Source: Toxonevra muliebris
Lineage: Eukaryota > Arthropoda > Insecta > Diptera > Pallopteridae
DNA length: 64,000 nucleotides
Assembly (NCBI GenBank): GCA_963691655.1
Contig: OY829329.1
Coordinates: 60,525,408-60,589,407 of the forward strand
Direction: 5' to 3'
Below, piece after piece: positions 1-10,415 of the stretch (positions within the stretch are counted from its first letter, which is position 1; each line of letters starts with the position of its first letter). The translations under genes and the position numbers were made by a program. The notes under the pieces were generated by a model. It did no database searches. It was not told where the DNA came from and saw only the letters and a list, made by a program, of their open reading frames with translations.

Positions 1-1001
1 TATTGAGACTAAAATTTAACGTGAAAAAATAACAATTGAGAACAAATTACTTGTTTTCATTAATCAGCCTTTTAAGATGAACTTTACTATAATTCTAAGA
101 ATATCTTGGGCTTATACAAACGAAAATTTCCTCTTTGTCCATTCTTCCACTCTTTCTTTTCTTTCACTCTATCTTTGGAACTATCTCTTAATATTATTTT
201 GCTGGGTCAGCTTTGCTGCCTGTTATTTCTTGGTTTACTTGAGTTTGTGATTTTATTTCTTTATTTGACCTATTATGACGTTTTCCGTTAAGGCTTGTAG
301 ACTTTCAAGTCACTTAGCTTAGGGATGCGTACTTCAGCTACCGCTATGTAGACTGTTCTTCATTTTGTTGAACTCACAGTAAATCAATTTTACACTCTCA
401 TCCTAGTTTCTCCTTTCCCTACAGCTACACCCCCTATTCAGCCCATACGGACTCAAATGCACATCCATAACTTAGGCTCTCCCTGTACTTTAAACTCTTA
501 TGTTATGATTGGTGCCTTATACCTATTACATATTGACTACCATATCACCCTATACAAAAAAACTATTGAATTAAAAGCAGTTTACGTTTTAATTTTCCAT
601 GGAAGATAAGGCAAACTTTATGTTTTGCTTCAGTCATAAAACGTCTCAAATAAAAGCTAGACCCATAATAGTTTCTTCATTATTCACAATTATTGACGAG
701 GCAGCGTTAAAAGTTGAGAATTATCAAATTGTTTTTAGAGAAAATTTTGTAATAAACGTGTGATATATAGTGGCAAGACAATCGTTTAAAGTTCTGTCTT
801 ATACAGACTAGGTACTAAAGAAATGGGGAAGTTTAAGTAGTCAAGCAATTCGACTACAACGATTTCTTTTATTCTATAGTATGTAGATTCTAAATGCGTT
901 TTAACATTAAGGCTTCCATCGATCCACAAGAAGAACATTGATCATTGTTGTCGTTTACAAATATGCTGATGTTCTCATTTTTGAGAACTCACAGCTAGAG
1001 T
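1..1001. other. AT-rich stretch without recognisable gene
   Basis: I see no coding region, RNA gene or clear repeat here. The open frame at 106-291 uses a non-ATG start, is hydrophobic and low in complexity, and matches nothing I recognise. The stretch ends at the left terminus of the hAT-type copy at 1002. Confidence 0.6.
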
Positions 1002-2024
1002 CAAGGCCGTATTTAGGGAGTGGGGGGCGGGGGGGGGGGGTTTGGGGTTCTGTCCCCCCCCCCAACCCCGAAATGTTTAAACTTTATTCTAATTTTTTAG
1101 ATTAATTGCCAATGGATGGAAAAAAAGTCAAAATAAAATCTATTTAACGATATTTTTTACTTCCATCGGCTTTTTTTTTTCTAAAAAGTCAAATATAAAA
1201 AATAAATTTGAAATCTTTGTTACACTAAGCGATCAAATCCAATTTGTTTTCTTCGACATGAACGGATTCAAAAAGAGAAGGTGATACTTAGCACTCCTGC
1301 ATTCATAGTTTTTCTGGGTCAGTAACTGTTTTTGATTTAAGGTTTCGTCCTGAATCAGTTTGAAAAGTTTAAAAATTAATAAAAATAGAAAAAATTATCG
1401 GATCCTTGTAAAATAAGACTTGCTTGAAACCCATTTTTTTCCTAAAACGTGACGTGATGGTAAGTTTTTGACCTCAGATCTATCTTAAAATATAATTAAT
1501 TTTTTAACGCATTATTGCTCAGAGCACCACGACTGGAAAGATCTCTTTCAATGCTGTGACTTCACGAATTTAGGGAATATAAGCCAACCTCATCCGGGTT
1601 CCTTATCATTGTTAATGGCTCAAATTCCCAATGATGATCATTTGAAAAAAATGAGCCTCTACTATTTGTGGTAATTTTTTTGAGGTTGGGTACATCATCA
1701 GGAGTGGGAAGTCAATGAGTTAATGAAATTATGTTCCTCACGATAAAAAAAAATGCAATAGAATGCACATTGATTAATATTTATTGGAAAAAATTTAATT
1801 TGATTATTCTGGGAATTTTTTGTCACTTTTGGCCATTTTTTTGAGGTTAAGATTAAAAAAAATTGGAAAATTTTTCCTAAAATTTTAATTTTATAGGGTC
1901 CATCAAATGTATCATTGAATTAATTTATTAAATTTAAAAATTAGTTTGATAAAAATTATTCATGAATATTTTCTCCGAATGAAACCCCCCCTCCCCCCCG
2001 AAAAAAATGTCTGGCTACGGCCTT
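1002..2024. mobile_element. Non-autonomous hAT-type element, copy 1
   Basis: The termini are imperfectly inverted: the left starts CAAGGCCGTATTTAGG and the right ends CTGGCTACGGCCTT. A long G/C homopolymer tract lies just inside the left end and C-runs lie near the right end. The body is AT-rich without an open frame. It is clearly homologous to 49440-50888 and 55960-57043; the copy at 49440 has 8-bp target duplications, which assigns the family to hAT. Flanking 8-mers here (GCTAGAGT and ACAGTGTG) do not match, so one edge may have decayed. It is about 430 bp shorter than the 49440 copy. Confidence 0.75.
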
Positions 2025-2849
2025 TACAGTGTGCTCTAAACCCTCTCGGAGGTGTAGCAATTTATTATCACTTGGTTTCTTTGCTATTGTTTATCAAGTT
2101 AAGGTGTACTTGCACACTTTCTTATAATTCCACTGTGCTAGTCATAATATGTCTTCCATATCGTTCTAACTTATTCGGGGTCAAGGAATTCAGTGGTGAT
2201 AACCGTTTTTCCCCCTATCAGCAGCGTTTCATAAAAAATTATACTATATACTACGAAGTTACATGTTCCTCTTCTTATTGAGCTGAAAATTGGTATTGAG
2301 GGGTTGTTTGGCATGATAAAACTGAATCTGACGTTTATTTGCAGAAAAGAAAAACAATTTTAGACATACCTCCTATACAAAACCCGTCAAAGCTCCCCAA
2401 AAAGTGGAAAATTTGTATGGGAGGTACCCTTATTTTACATCGAAATAAATTAAATTTTTGCACACATCAATTTTTTTGTTAAAAAATTAGGTTCTGAAAG
2501 TTTTAGAATAATCTGCTAAAAAATAAGCATCTAGTTGTCATCATGAGCGATCAAACATTACTAAACGAAAATCTCTATATACATTGTTGTTGTGATGACT
2601 ACATTTTTCATTAACCTTTTTACATATAACTTCAAATAACGAAATTGACATGAACTTGAAAATTAACCTCTAGATTTAATTTTCATAGTTTCCTAAAAAA
2701 TAACATGAACTGATCGAATGGGGCCAGTTCAGAATAAATGACACCTAGAATCATTTTCTCACAAGCACACACACTCTCTCATGTACTAGACTTTCAAATA
2801 ACGAACTTCTATGCAGACTAGCTACAATGTGAAAAGCACAACAACATAA

Positions 2850-2925
2850 CGTCGCCTAAGAATTGATTTGGCGTATGTGTATAAGTATTCCTATGCCTAT
2901 ACGCCAAATCAATACTCAGGCGACG
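2850..2925. repeat. Near-perfect 76-bp hairpin
   Basis: The arms start CGTCGCCT and end AGGCGACG and pair for about 26 bp with two mismatches; the inner stem contains ATTTGGCGTAT and its complement. The loop is about 20 nt. It lies inside the 550-bp repeat unit. It could be a tiny MITE or a structural part of the repeat RNA; a miRNA precursor is possible in shape but unsupported. Confidence 0.7.
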
Positions 2926-3067
2926 ATAAGTATATAGAACGGTAGTGCTAGTTTCTTTCAATATCTCTATTCAGTGAAGATATTTGGAATCAAATCTGTA
3001 ATTCTGGGTTATGATTTTAAATATTAGTAGCTTATGTAGGATATTGAAAGATTACGAAGTATCACTA

Positions 3068-3116
3068 AGATCACTGATGAGGAATTGTGGCGGATTCCGA
3101 AACGGCCGTCTGATTT
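3068..3116 (+). ncRNA. Hammerhead ribozyme motif (type I, short stem III)
   Basis: Self-cleaving RNA fold read directly from sequence. The invariant core CTGATGA is at 3074-3080. Stem II is GGAAT (3081-3085) with ATTCC (3094-3098), an 8-nt loop, and the expected G-C closing pair. GAAA follows at 3099-3102. The loopless stem III is the palindrome CGGCCG (3103-3108), then T3109 as partner of the last A, and cleavage C at 3110. Stem I pairs AGATCA (3068-3073) with TGATTT (3111-3116). Every conserved position is present. Very short stem III is typical of hammerheads in Penelope-like elements and retrozymes. Whether this copy is transcribed and cleaves is inference. Confidence 0.85.
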
Positions 3117-3282
3117 GCCCGTCTCTATATACATTGTTGTTGTGATGACTACATTTGTTCATTAACCTGTTTATATATAACTTCAAATAACGAAATTAAC
3201 ATGAACTTGACTTGTCATGACTTTGAAAAATTAACCTCTAGATTTAATTTTCATAGTCTCCTAAAAACTATCATGAAAATTA

Positions 3283-3712
3283 CACTATCCTACAAAAATT
3301 AATTTTTCCAAAGATAACAAGGTTCTACAAGTGGATTTTGATAGAACTCGGGAGAAAAAATTATACGGGTCTCTGCGTTTTAAAAGTTTGCCTCAAATTT
3401 TTTTTGTACGCGGGCCTAAAATTTGCCCATTCCTAACAGATTAAGTAGAATAAACCATAAGACAACTTGTTAGTTTTGCATTAAAGCTTGTTTGTATGCT
3501 CGAAAATTTATAGTAGAATTTTCCGTAGAATATTTTCCTCCAACATATTAACCCTTTGACGCCCACCAGTACGGGTAGTTTTTACCCTTATCGAAAAAAG
3601 TTACTGTTTTGACCCATTACAAGGGTTGATAGAGGGTTAATATGTTCAAAAAATATGTTGCCCATGAAATTTTACTATAGGTCACTGAACAACAAAAATC
3701 TGTAAACTTAGT
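3283..3712 (+). repeat. Solo terminal arm of the 36710-type element
   Basis: This stretch is homologous to the left arm 36710-37150 and, inverted, to the right arm 38575-39018. It starts CACTATCC directly after TTA, matching the CACTGT starts of the full element. It carries the same internal palindrome of the form TATTAACCC...GGGTTAATATG. No second arm or coding remnant follows; it passes into the right arm of the fold-back locus instead. Best read as a solo arm or deletion derivative. Confidence 0.7.
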
Positions 3713-4155
3713 TTGAGGAAATAAAAACCCAAATTCCAAAATGCTTTTATGAGAACTGGATGCTTATTTTTTGGCCGATTGTTCTGAAACTTTCAGGAAC
3801 TAATTTTTTGACAAATAAAATGATGTGTGCAAAAATTTAATTTATTTCGATGTAAAATACGGGTACCTCCTATACAAATATTCCACTTTTTGAGAATTTT
3901 TTACGGTTTTTTGTATGGAAGGTATGTCTGAAATTATTTTTTTCTGCAAATAAATATCAGATTCAGTTTTTTCATGCCCCTCGATACCAATTTTCACCGC
4001 AATAAGAAGAGGAACATGTAACTTCGTAGTATACCCCCAAACCTTAACTTAAAAAAAAAAAAAAAATTGTATGAAACTCGGCTGAAAGGGGAAAAACGGT
4101 TATCGCTACTGAATTCCTTGATTCCGAATTAGTTAGAACGATATGTCTCCCGTCT

Positions 4156-4649
4156 GCTACAAAATTTTTTTTTTTTTAAATTCGAGTGTTCTCATTCAAT
4201 TCATATCGATAGAAATAGAAGAAGGTTAGGAGGTATATGTTAAAGTGGAATAATTATCCTTTATTGGAGACCAGTTTGCAGTTTTATTCATTCAATTTGT
4301 TCTTTTTAAAATAATCAAAGAAATTTCTTGCTCAAAAGAAAAAAAAAACAATGTAATTATTTTATAAACTACAATAGCATTAAAAAGACTTCTGCACCCT
4401 TTTTTTAATTTAATTTTTTCCAAAAGTATATGTAAAAATTAAAGAAAAAAAAAAACTAATGTAAGTTGACTTTATTAGGCATAAAAGCAAAACATTTTTA
4501 ATTTACTTTTCCCCTAAGGGTTACATTGTAGCAATTACTTTATGAAACCCCTAAAAAAACTATACATCACATATATGTACATATGAAAGTATAGCACAAT
4601 TACAAAAAAAAAAAAAACTCATACATATATATCTACTTTTACATTGCAG
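4156..4649. other. AT-rich stretch, putative intron sequence
   Basis: Contains poly-A runs and AT-rich unique sequence. It leads into a splice-acceptor-like sequence ending at 4649. No gene or repeat family recognised. Confidence 0.4.
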
Positions 4650-4698
4650 GTAATTGAATGTAAGCATGTTCCAGAGAAAGCATGCAAAAAAGAATCAG
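4650..4698 (+). CDS. Candidate 49-bp internal coding exon, Cys-rich
   Basis: An acceptor (CTACTTTTACATTGCAG, ending 4649) and a strong donor (GTAAGT at 4699) bracket 49 bp. Of three frames only one is open: the second begins with TAA and the third reaches TGA at once. The open frame gives VIECKHVPEKACKKES plus one base, a hydrophilic peptide with two cysteines and balanced charge, unlike the Phe/Leu/Lys-rich frames nearby. If real, the window lies within large introns of a plus-strand host gene, and the peptide could be part of a Cys-rich domain. I do not recognise the protein. Chance splice-like pairs do occur in 64 kb of AT-rich DNA, so this stays a candidate. Confidence 0.45.
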
Positions 4699-6207
4699 GT
4701 AAGTCTTTTTTGCATTAGCATCATGCAGTTTTCTTTTATATAATACAAAACAAATTATTCAATTTCTTAACGAACGGTGAAAGCAGAAAAATACAAAATA
4801 AAAAAATAAAAAATAAATGGCATGTTGTTAAGGTAGTTAGGTTCCATCCATATGAGCCCCGCTGGCTATTATTACAATTTCATAAGAAAATTGCAAACAT
4901 TTACGTTCGTTCTTCCTGTTATGGCGACTATCTTCTTACTGCCTGCCTGCTTGCTATATAAAACTGAACTTTTGTGTGTGTGTGTGTTTGCCAGGTCACT
5001 TTACTTCGACAACTTTGTACAGAATCCACATGTTTAATATAAGAGAAGTATTCAAGGCATTGCTGTAACAACCTATGTCAACATTTTACATATTGAACAG
5101 TAACTATATTGTGAAAGATTTTTTATGTTGAACAAAAGAAAATTCTATTTTTCCCTTTCTCTATAAATGTACATATGAACATACATAGGCAATACAATGC
5201 AATTTAAAGCATATGTGCACAGAAAACTTTTCCTGTAATTGTATTAGTACTATATGAAAATGTATTGAATATGTGAAATAGTAAAAGCAGCAACGAATTT
5301 ACGATATACGCTACTTACGAAAATTTTGACAAAAATCTTCATTCCCAGCTTTATAGCTCATACTTGGTTTCTTTCAAAATAAAAAATTATGCAAAGAGAG
5401 AGAATAAATATATACAAAGAGTAATGGGCAAATCATAAGATTGTATCATTCTAAAACGCATATTAGGTAATTGTTTTTCTCATCAAAATCAAAGCTTGAG
5501 ATTGGCCAATGATGTGAAATATTCTCTTTCTCTCTCTCTCTCTCTGTGTTTAGTTCTCATTCAATATTATTGGACAAATCTGAGAAGGGGAATAGTACTT
5601 ACTTTTAAGCATCTGAAAAAAGTATCGAATGATTTTTTTATAAATCATGAATTTCTCAATAGTGAGATGAGTAAATATTTCTTAACACATACTACAAACT
5701 ATAGGGTATCGAGAGGTAAAATTTTGGTCAAACCATGTAGTATTTTTTGTGTATTCTTTCGACTAAAAATTATTAGCAAGGGAAAATAGCTTGAACTCTA
5801 CCACGCTCAGCACTGAGAGTTTAGTATGCATTCTTTTTATGGTTTCTACTTTCTTTTCATTGGTTTATTTTTCTGTTTGTATAAAACATTAATAAAATAA
5901 GTGGCCTTCAGTTTTTTCATTCACTGTTTGTAGAATAGAATGAATATAAATACCTGTATTGAAAACGTATGGCGCTACAATTTATGTTATTTAAAATTTA
6001 AATGAATAAAAAAAGAAAAATCCAATTTAATTTTACAAATCAATAAAATGGAAAATTCTTTAATTGAAATGGGAACCGCCTTTGAGTGTTTTAGAGAGCA
6101 TAATAAAATACTTTGAATGGAGATTGAATGACGCAATCCTTTTGTACAGGGAGAGAAAGAAAAAAAAAGATATGATTTTGTGAGAGAGAGAGTTACGGAC
6201 ACTCACA
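4699..6207. other. AT-rich stretch with CT microsatellite
   Basis: No gene seen. A pure CT run sits near 5523-5546. The open frame at 5496-5789 spans that run, starts at TTG and looks like chance. It ends at the 8-bp duplication flanking the hAT-type element at 6216. Confidence 0.5.
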
Positions 6208-6939
6208 GTTGTCAGCAGTGATGAAAAAGTAGGTACAATTGTACCTTTTTCCGACTTTTTCGAATTACAAGGTACATTAGGTACAATTGGCACATTTTAG
6301 GTACAATTTGGCATTGGCCAAAATAAATTTAACAATTAATTAAAAAAAAAAAAAAAAAATTAACTTGCCTCTACAGTATTGCTTGACTTCAAAGCTCATA
6401 GCTCTGATATTGCTTTTTATAAAAGGAAAAATATTGCAAAAATAATTTTCTAAATCGAATAAAGTTCATTGGTACCGAAAGAGGGTCAACATCATAAGAA
6501 GATTTTTGAAATTTAGCAAAAATATTATGAAATGCAAACTTCTTCCGGTTCAAAAATTATTTTTGCATTATGTATGATTCCTTTTATAAACAGTAATAAC
6601 AGAACTATGAGCTTTGAAACAAATCTGGGTTTAAAATTTTTGAAAATTTTTAGAACTTTCATGACCAATGTGCGGCCTTTCTTGTTCCACTTGTTTCCAT
6701 CTAGATGACTAAAAACTTTTCTTCTGTCTTAGTTTCCGATTTGTCGTGGTCTCACTGTATTTGTGCTGCAATAATTTAACGTAATTTAACTGATTTGATG
6801 TAAAGAAGCCAACTGCTCTAATTTCATGATAAACAATTGTATTTATTTTATGGAATATAAATGATATATGGTTAAATCAATGGGAATGACTTACAATAGT
6901 TATATAACGAGTATCGTTTTCTTGTTTTGTTTACTTTTT

Positions 6940-8061
6940 TTTAATTGTTAACTTTTAAATGAAAATTCCAATCTTTTAAAACGGATAGAATCTTACCTCG
7001 CTAACAGAAAACTTATTATCAAAGTCGATGGATTGTTTTCTGAAGCTGGGGTACCCCAAGGTAGTCACCTGGGACCCTTATTATTCTTATTATTTATAAA
7101 TGACCTAACTCGTGTATTCAAATTCTGTAATTTTTTATTTTACGCGGACGATCTGAAAATGTTCATGAGCATAAAGGACATACCTGATTCTTCTAACTTT
7201 CAGGAAGATATTAACTCTTTTATCTCTTGGTGCACGTTAAACGGAATGAAGTTGCATTTTTCAAAATGTTATGTATTGACTTACTCTCGTAATCAATCGC
7301 CAATTGTAAATAATTACTACTTCAATGAAAATTACCAATTTATGAGAGTAAACACTGTTAAGGATTTGGGCATTCATTTCGATGCCAGACTTTCTTTTAA
7401 TACTCATAGAGACTACATGATCTCCAAAGCCAATTCTTTCCTTGGTTTTTTTAAAACGTAACTCAAAAGAATTTTTGGATCCATTCACCTTAAAGTCGAT
7501 ATATGTGAGCTTGGTCAGGTCAACACTCGAGTATCTCAGTATTATTTGGGATCCCTGCTACGTCTGTGATATCAATCGCATTGAAAAAATCCAAAAAAGG
7601 TTCACAAGATTTGCTCTTCGCCGAATGTTCAATTCAGAGACTATGCCTACATATGTTACTCGATGTCAACTTTTAGGCTTACAAACATTGGATGTGAGGC
7701 GAAAGACTCAAAGTGTCTTGTTTGTAAAGGATATCCTTGATAATAAAATCGATTCGCCTGAGCTGCTTGAACTCATTCCTTTTTACGCTCCAGCAAGAGC
7801 TCATAGAGAAAGATCATTGTTTCTTGTTCCATTTCATAAAACGAATTATAGAAACAATGACCCTATTTGCAGATGCTTGTCCTGCTGCAATGATATATCC
7901 ACTCATTTGGATTTCAGTGGTAATAGAACATGCTTCAAAAGGTCACTAAATGAATATTTTTTAAGTTAAGTTTTACTTTTTTGTTTTTGTTAAATTAAGT
8001 TAAGTTCGTAACCTGTAAGGGCTAAGCCCAGTAGGTCGTAAATAAATAAATAAATAAATAA
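6940..8061 (+). mobile_element. 5'-truncated non-LTR retrotransposon (LINE)
   Basis: The element keeps the 3' half of a reverse transcriptase frame, a 3' UTR of about 70 bp with a small hairpin (AAGGGCTAAGCCC), and a simple-repeat tail of AAAT units at 8039-8061. It sits inside the hAT-type element at 6216. A microsatellite-like tail rather than poly(A) fits CR1/L2/I-type lineages better than jockey, but the clade is not settled. No target duplication could be defined because the 5' break is vague. Confidence 0.85.
6945..7969 (+). pseudogene. LINE reverse transcriptase, C-terminal half, frameshifted
   Basis: Would copy element RNA at the target site. The first segment (to 7461) shows the RT turn GVPQGSHLGPLLF near 7045-7085 and the catalytic YADD at 7141-7152. 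A frameshift near 7445-7460 moves the reading into the frame of 7442-7969, which holds the thumb-like region with YVSLVRSTLEY and IEKIQKRFTRFALRR and ends at TAA 7967-7969. The endonuclease and N-terminal RT palm are missing by 5' truncation. Few other lesions are visible, so the copy is fairly young. Activity is excluded by truncation and the frameshift. Confidence 0.85.
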
Positions 8062-8186
8062 AAATTAAATTTCTTACAAAAACGAAGAACTAATGAAGTT
8101 TACTATTTTAGGTACATTCATGCTCATTTAGTTACAACTTATTTGGTCAATTAGGTACAATTTGAAATTTCGAAATTGCATCACTG

Positions 8187-9298
8187 GTTGTCAGTATAGA
8201 TGTTGAGAGAGTGTAGTTGATGATCGACTGTAAAGCAGTGCTAGCCAAAATACACACAATCAAATTTTGCGCCTGTGTTGCATTGCGATTAAAGTAATTA
8301 GTTTTCTCTGTAATACAAATAAAAACTCTTCTTCTCAATTTCTATTAAATATTCTCTCAGTAGATTCAACATCGACTGAGTGTTTTTGTTATGAACGATT
8401 GACAGCATCGGTGTGAAAGGGCGAAAGCTATTGTCGTCTATGTGTAAAAACACAAGAGAAAAAATATGCCAATGGGCTGGGTAGCACTACTGTAAAGGCA
8501 TGCGAGATCTATGAATTTTTCGAAATAATTTTATCTTTTCCATTTATTTAATTAAGTTAAAAAAATAATAAATAAAATGCACTCATCAAACGCAAAACAG
8601 AGCTGATGGAAATTTCAATACAGTATAAAAAATTTTGGCTTTCAAAATGTAATGGTCTATTTTTATAATAATAACGATAAATAAAGACAACATTATTGAA
8701 TCATTCAATTTTGTATGTCTTATTCATTCTTGCACTACCAAAAAGCAGTAACTACCCTACGAAAAATGGAACCCGGTTCTGAAACCTATCACGTAACTGG
8801 TTCTTTAGTTTAGAATCCTGTTCCAGTTTGCACTCTTTTGTACGAAAAGAACTTGTAACTTTATTCCTGTAATAAGTAAGAAAGAAAACTCATTCTGATA
8901 AAAGTTTTCAAGGCTCGAACTGGTGACTGCAGATTATCGAACCACGTGCTTGTGCACTGAGTCATATGACCACTAACTACACAATAAATTTTAAGCCAAT
9001 ATGAAAGACAAAAAACAGCGTGACACAGTGAGCAAATCGAAAAAGAACCACTCTGTATTATTACAAGAATATTTGTCTACGCTAACACAGGGTGGTTATA
9101 ATGTGAATTTTCACGAACAACAATTTTTAGCAGAAGAGAGAACTTTGCCGCCACGCCATCAATTCGGTGTAGTAGTAGTTTTTTTATTCTTGAATACTTT
9201 AACAAAAATGTTTGCTTATAATAATTTTTGAAATAGACAAGGCTTGGCTTGTAACCGTCAGCCGTATTTGTATATAATATTTAATTACACTGTGCGTT
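8187..9298. other. Stretch without gene; tRNA-like segment and a dispersed motif
   Basis: Apart from the tRNA-like segment at 8910-8974, I see a block at 8232-8280 (AGCAGTGCTAGCCAAAA then CAAATTTTGCGCCTGTGT-like) that recurs inverted at about 57215-57262. The open frame 9001-9231 is not recognised and is weakly biased; I do not call it a gene. Confidence 0.5.
8910..8974 (-). ncRNA. tRNA-like segment (SINE head or tRNA fossil)
   Basis: On the minus strand an A-box-like TGACTCAGTGC (about 8955-8965) is followed about 30 nt on by a B-box-like AGTTCGAGCC (8912-8921). Spacing suits an RNA polymerase III type 2 promoter. A full cloverleaf with paired acceptor ends is not evident, so a tRNA-derived SINE or a decayed tRNA is more likely than a working tRNA. 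Confidence 0.35.
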
Positions 9299-9563
9299 TT
9301 TTTTTTTTTTTTTTTTATTATGTATACTTAAAAGTTGCCTGTTATAATTTTCTGTCTGTACTGTATTGCATAAATAAGGTATTTTTCCAAGGTCTGCCAA
9401 TTTTTCCCATTTAACATTTCTATGCAGTCACGTAGCGTCAGGGTGGACTTCTTAAAATAAAGCATTCTAGGCTCACCGAGCAAAAGACGTATTGTCAAGA
9501 AATGTGCGGTATTCTCGAGTTCCCGCATATTGCAGAGCGTACAAATATCATCCTGATTGTGTC

Positions 9564-9585
9564 GGGGGGGGGGGGGGGGGGGGGG
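9564..9585. repeat. Homopolymer run of 22 G
   Basis: A 22-base G run (C on the LINE coding strand) sits between the LTR insertion and the zinc-knuckle codons of the LINE. Its length is probably unstable and may be miscalled. Confidence 0.9.
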
Positions 9586-9606
9586 CGAAAGTTTAGATCT
9601 AGAATT

Positions 9607-10415
9607 TGTAACGAACCTTTCTGGTTCCTTTTCTTTTTGTCAGGGTATACTCAGCGAGTTTCCAGGGTGCGTAAATAATAACTCACGATTTATTTCGGTT
9701 CACTTGTTTATTGATATTCTTCACTGTTATTTTATTTACACTTGATTCGTTAGTATTTTTATCCTTAGTACCTCGTATGTTGTTTGTTCGTTCGCCTTCG
9801 TTCGTGCTCGTTTCACTTTGTTTGCCTTTCTTGGCGCTCGGGTTTCTTGCTGTGGCTTCGTTGCCGCTCGTTCCTGTTCCTGATGAGTGTCCTCGTGACA
9901 CGATGGCTAAGTCTTTGTCGTTTGCTGTATGGTCAGTGGCAACTTTGTTTATACTACACCAGTGAGGCTGTCGCACACCCTGGTGTTTAATGAATACCTG
10001 ATCTTTTTATACCTTGGTGTGATGTCTCACTCGCAAGGTCCAATAAATACCTGACCGATTTCTGAGAATTAAAGAGGAATCAAACGTGCTGTCGCTTCGT
10101 TTGATAATAGCTACCAATGTCTAAGCCTTATCCTTCCGTGCTGACGCAACCGTAAGGAGTATTTCATATAATCTAACAAAGAGAAGAAGAAATGACCTGT
10201 GCCGCAGTCTAAGTCTGAGTCTGAGTGTCTTCTTCTGTGCGATGCATGTCCTTTTATATCAATTTCTTCTTGTTGTACCGTATTATTTCCGTTCTGTGAA
10301 ATATATATATTATAATTAATTAAATATAAATGTTAATATATATTTTAACGGCATATATGTGCTAGTGGTTTTAGGGTTGTGCGATTAAAATTACTGATAA
10401 TTTTATGTCGTCACA
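9607..10415 (-). mobile_element. Solo LTR with 4-bp duplication (AATT)
   Basis: On the minus strand the 809-bp unit starts TGTGACGACAT and ends TTCGTTACA, i.e. TG...CA termini. It is bordered on both sides by AATT (9603-9606 and 10416-10419). It interrupts the LINE frame, which reads on across the rejoined site. Single-copy LTR with a 4-bp duplication indicates LTR-LTR recombination of a retrotransposon, Gypsy-like by duplication length, though family is not proven. The frame inside (9683-9976, minus) is Ser/Thr/Asn-rich and not recognised. Confidence 0.8.

Larger units (their letters stand above)
2572..3276 (+). repeat. Direct repeat with 550-bp period, retrozyme-like
   Basis: The segment 2572-2709 beginning TCTCTATATACATTG recurs at 3122-3276 with small differences, giving one full unit of 550 bp plus about 150 bp of the next. 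The hammerhead motif at 3068-3116 sits at the end of the first unit and its predicted cleavage point (3110/3111) is 11 nt before the second unit starts. Tandem units carrying hammerheads are the known layout of retrozymes and of terminal repeats of Penelope-like elements. No protein-coding capacity was seen in the unit, so a non-autonomous element is the simpler reading. Confidence 0.6.
2150..4155. repeat. Large fold-back (inverted-repeat) locus
   Basis: The segment at about 2150-2545 returns as a diverged reverse complement at about 3755-4155. Shared landmarks include the block around TACGAAGTTACATGTTCCTC (2251-2275, inverted near 4010-4030) and the block ending GCACACATCA (inverted near 3825). 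The 1.2-kb interior holds a direct repeat, a short perfect hairpin, a hammerhead motif and a copy of the terminal arm of the 36710 element. It could be one fold-back transposon or several nested insertions; I cannot fix the outer ends or a target duplication. Confidence 0.75.
6216..8186. mobile_element. hAT-type element with perfect 8-bp TSD, carrying a nested LINE
   Basis: The ends are CAGTGATG and its exact complement CATCACTG. The flanking 8-mers are identical, GTTGTCAG at 6208-6215 and 8187-8194. An 8-bp target duplication with CAG-type termini is the hAT hallmark. Both subterminal regions are rich in GGTACAATT-like repeats (near 6232, 6281, 6299, 8109, 8151), as expected of hAT transposase binding sites. 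No transposase frame remains; without the LINE at about 6940-8061 the element would be about 850 bp, so it is non-autonomous. Confidence 0.85.

Noticed and set aside
5496..5789. 97-codon frame
   Set aside because: Built on the CT microsatellite with a non-ATG start and no domain.
9001..9231. 76-codon ATG-started frame with a hydrophilic N-terminus
   Set aside because: No recognisable motif, no splice or promoter context; kept only as unproven.
9683..9976. 97-codon minus-strand frame considered as a gene
   Set aside because: Lies wholly inside the solo LTR and is compositionally biased.
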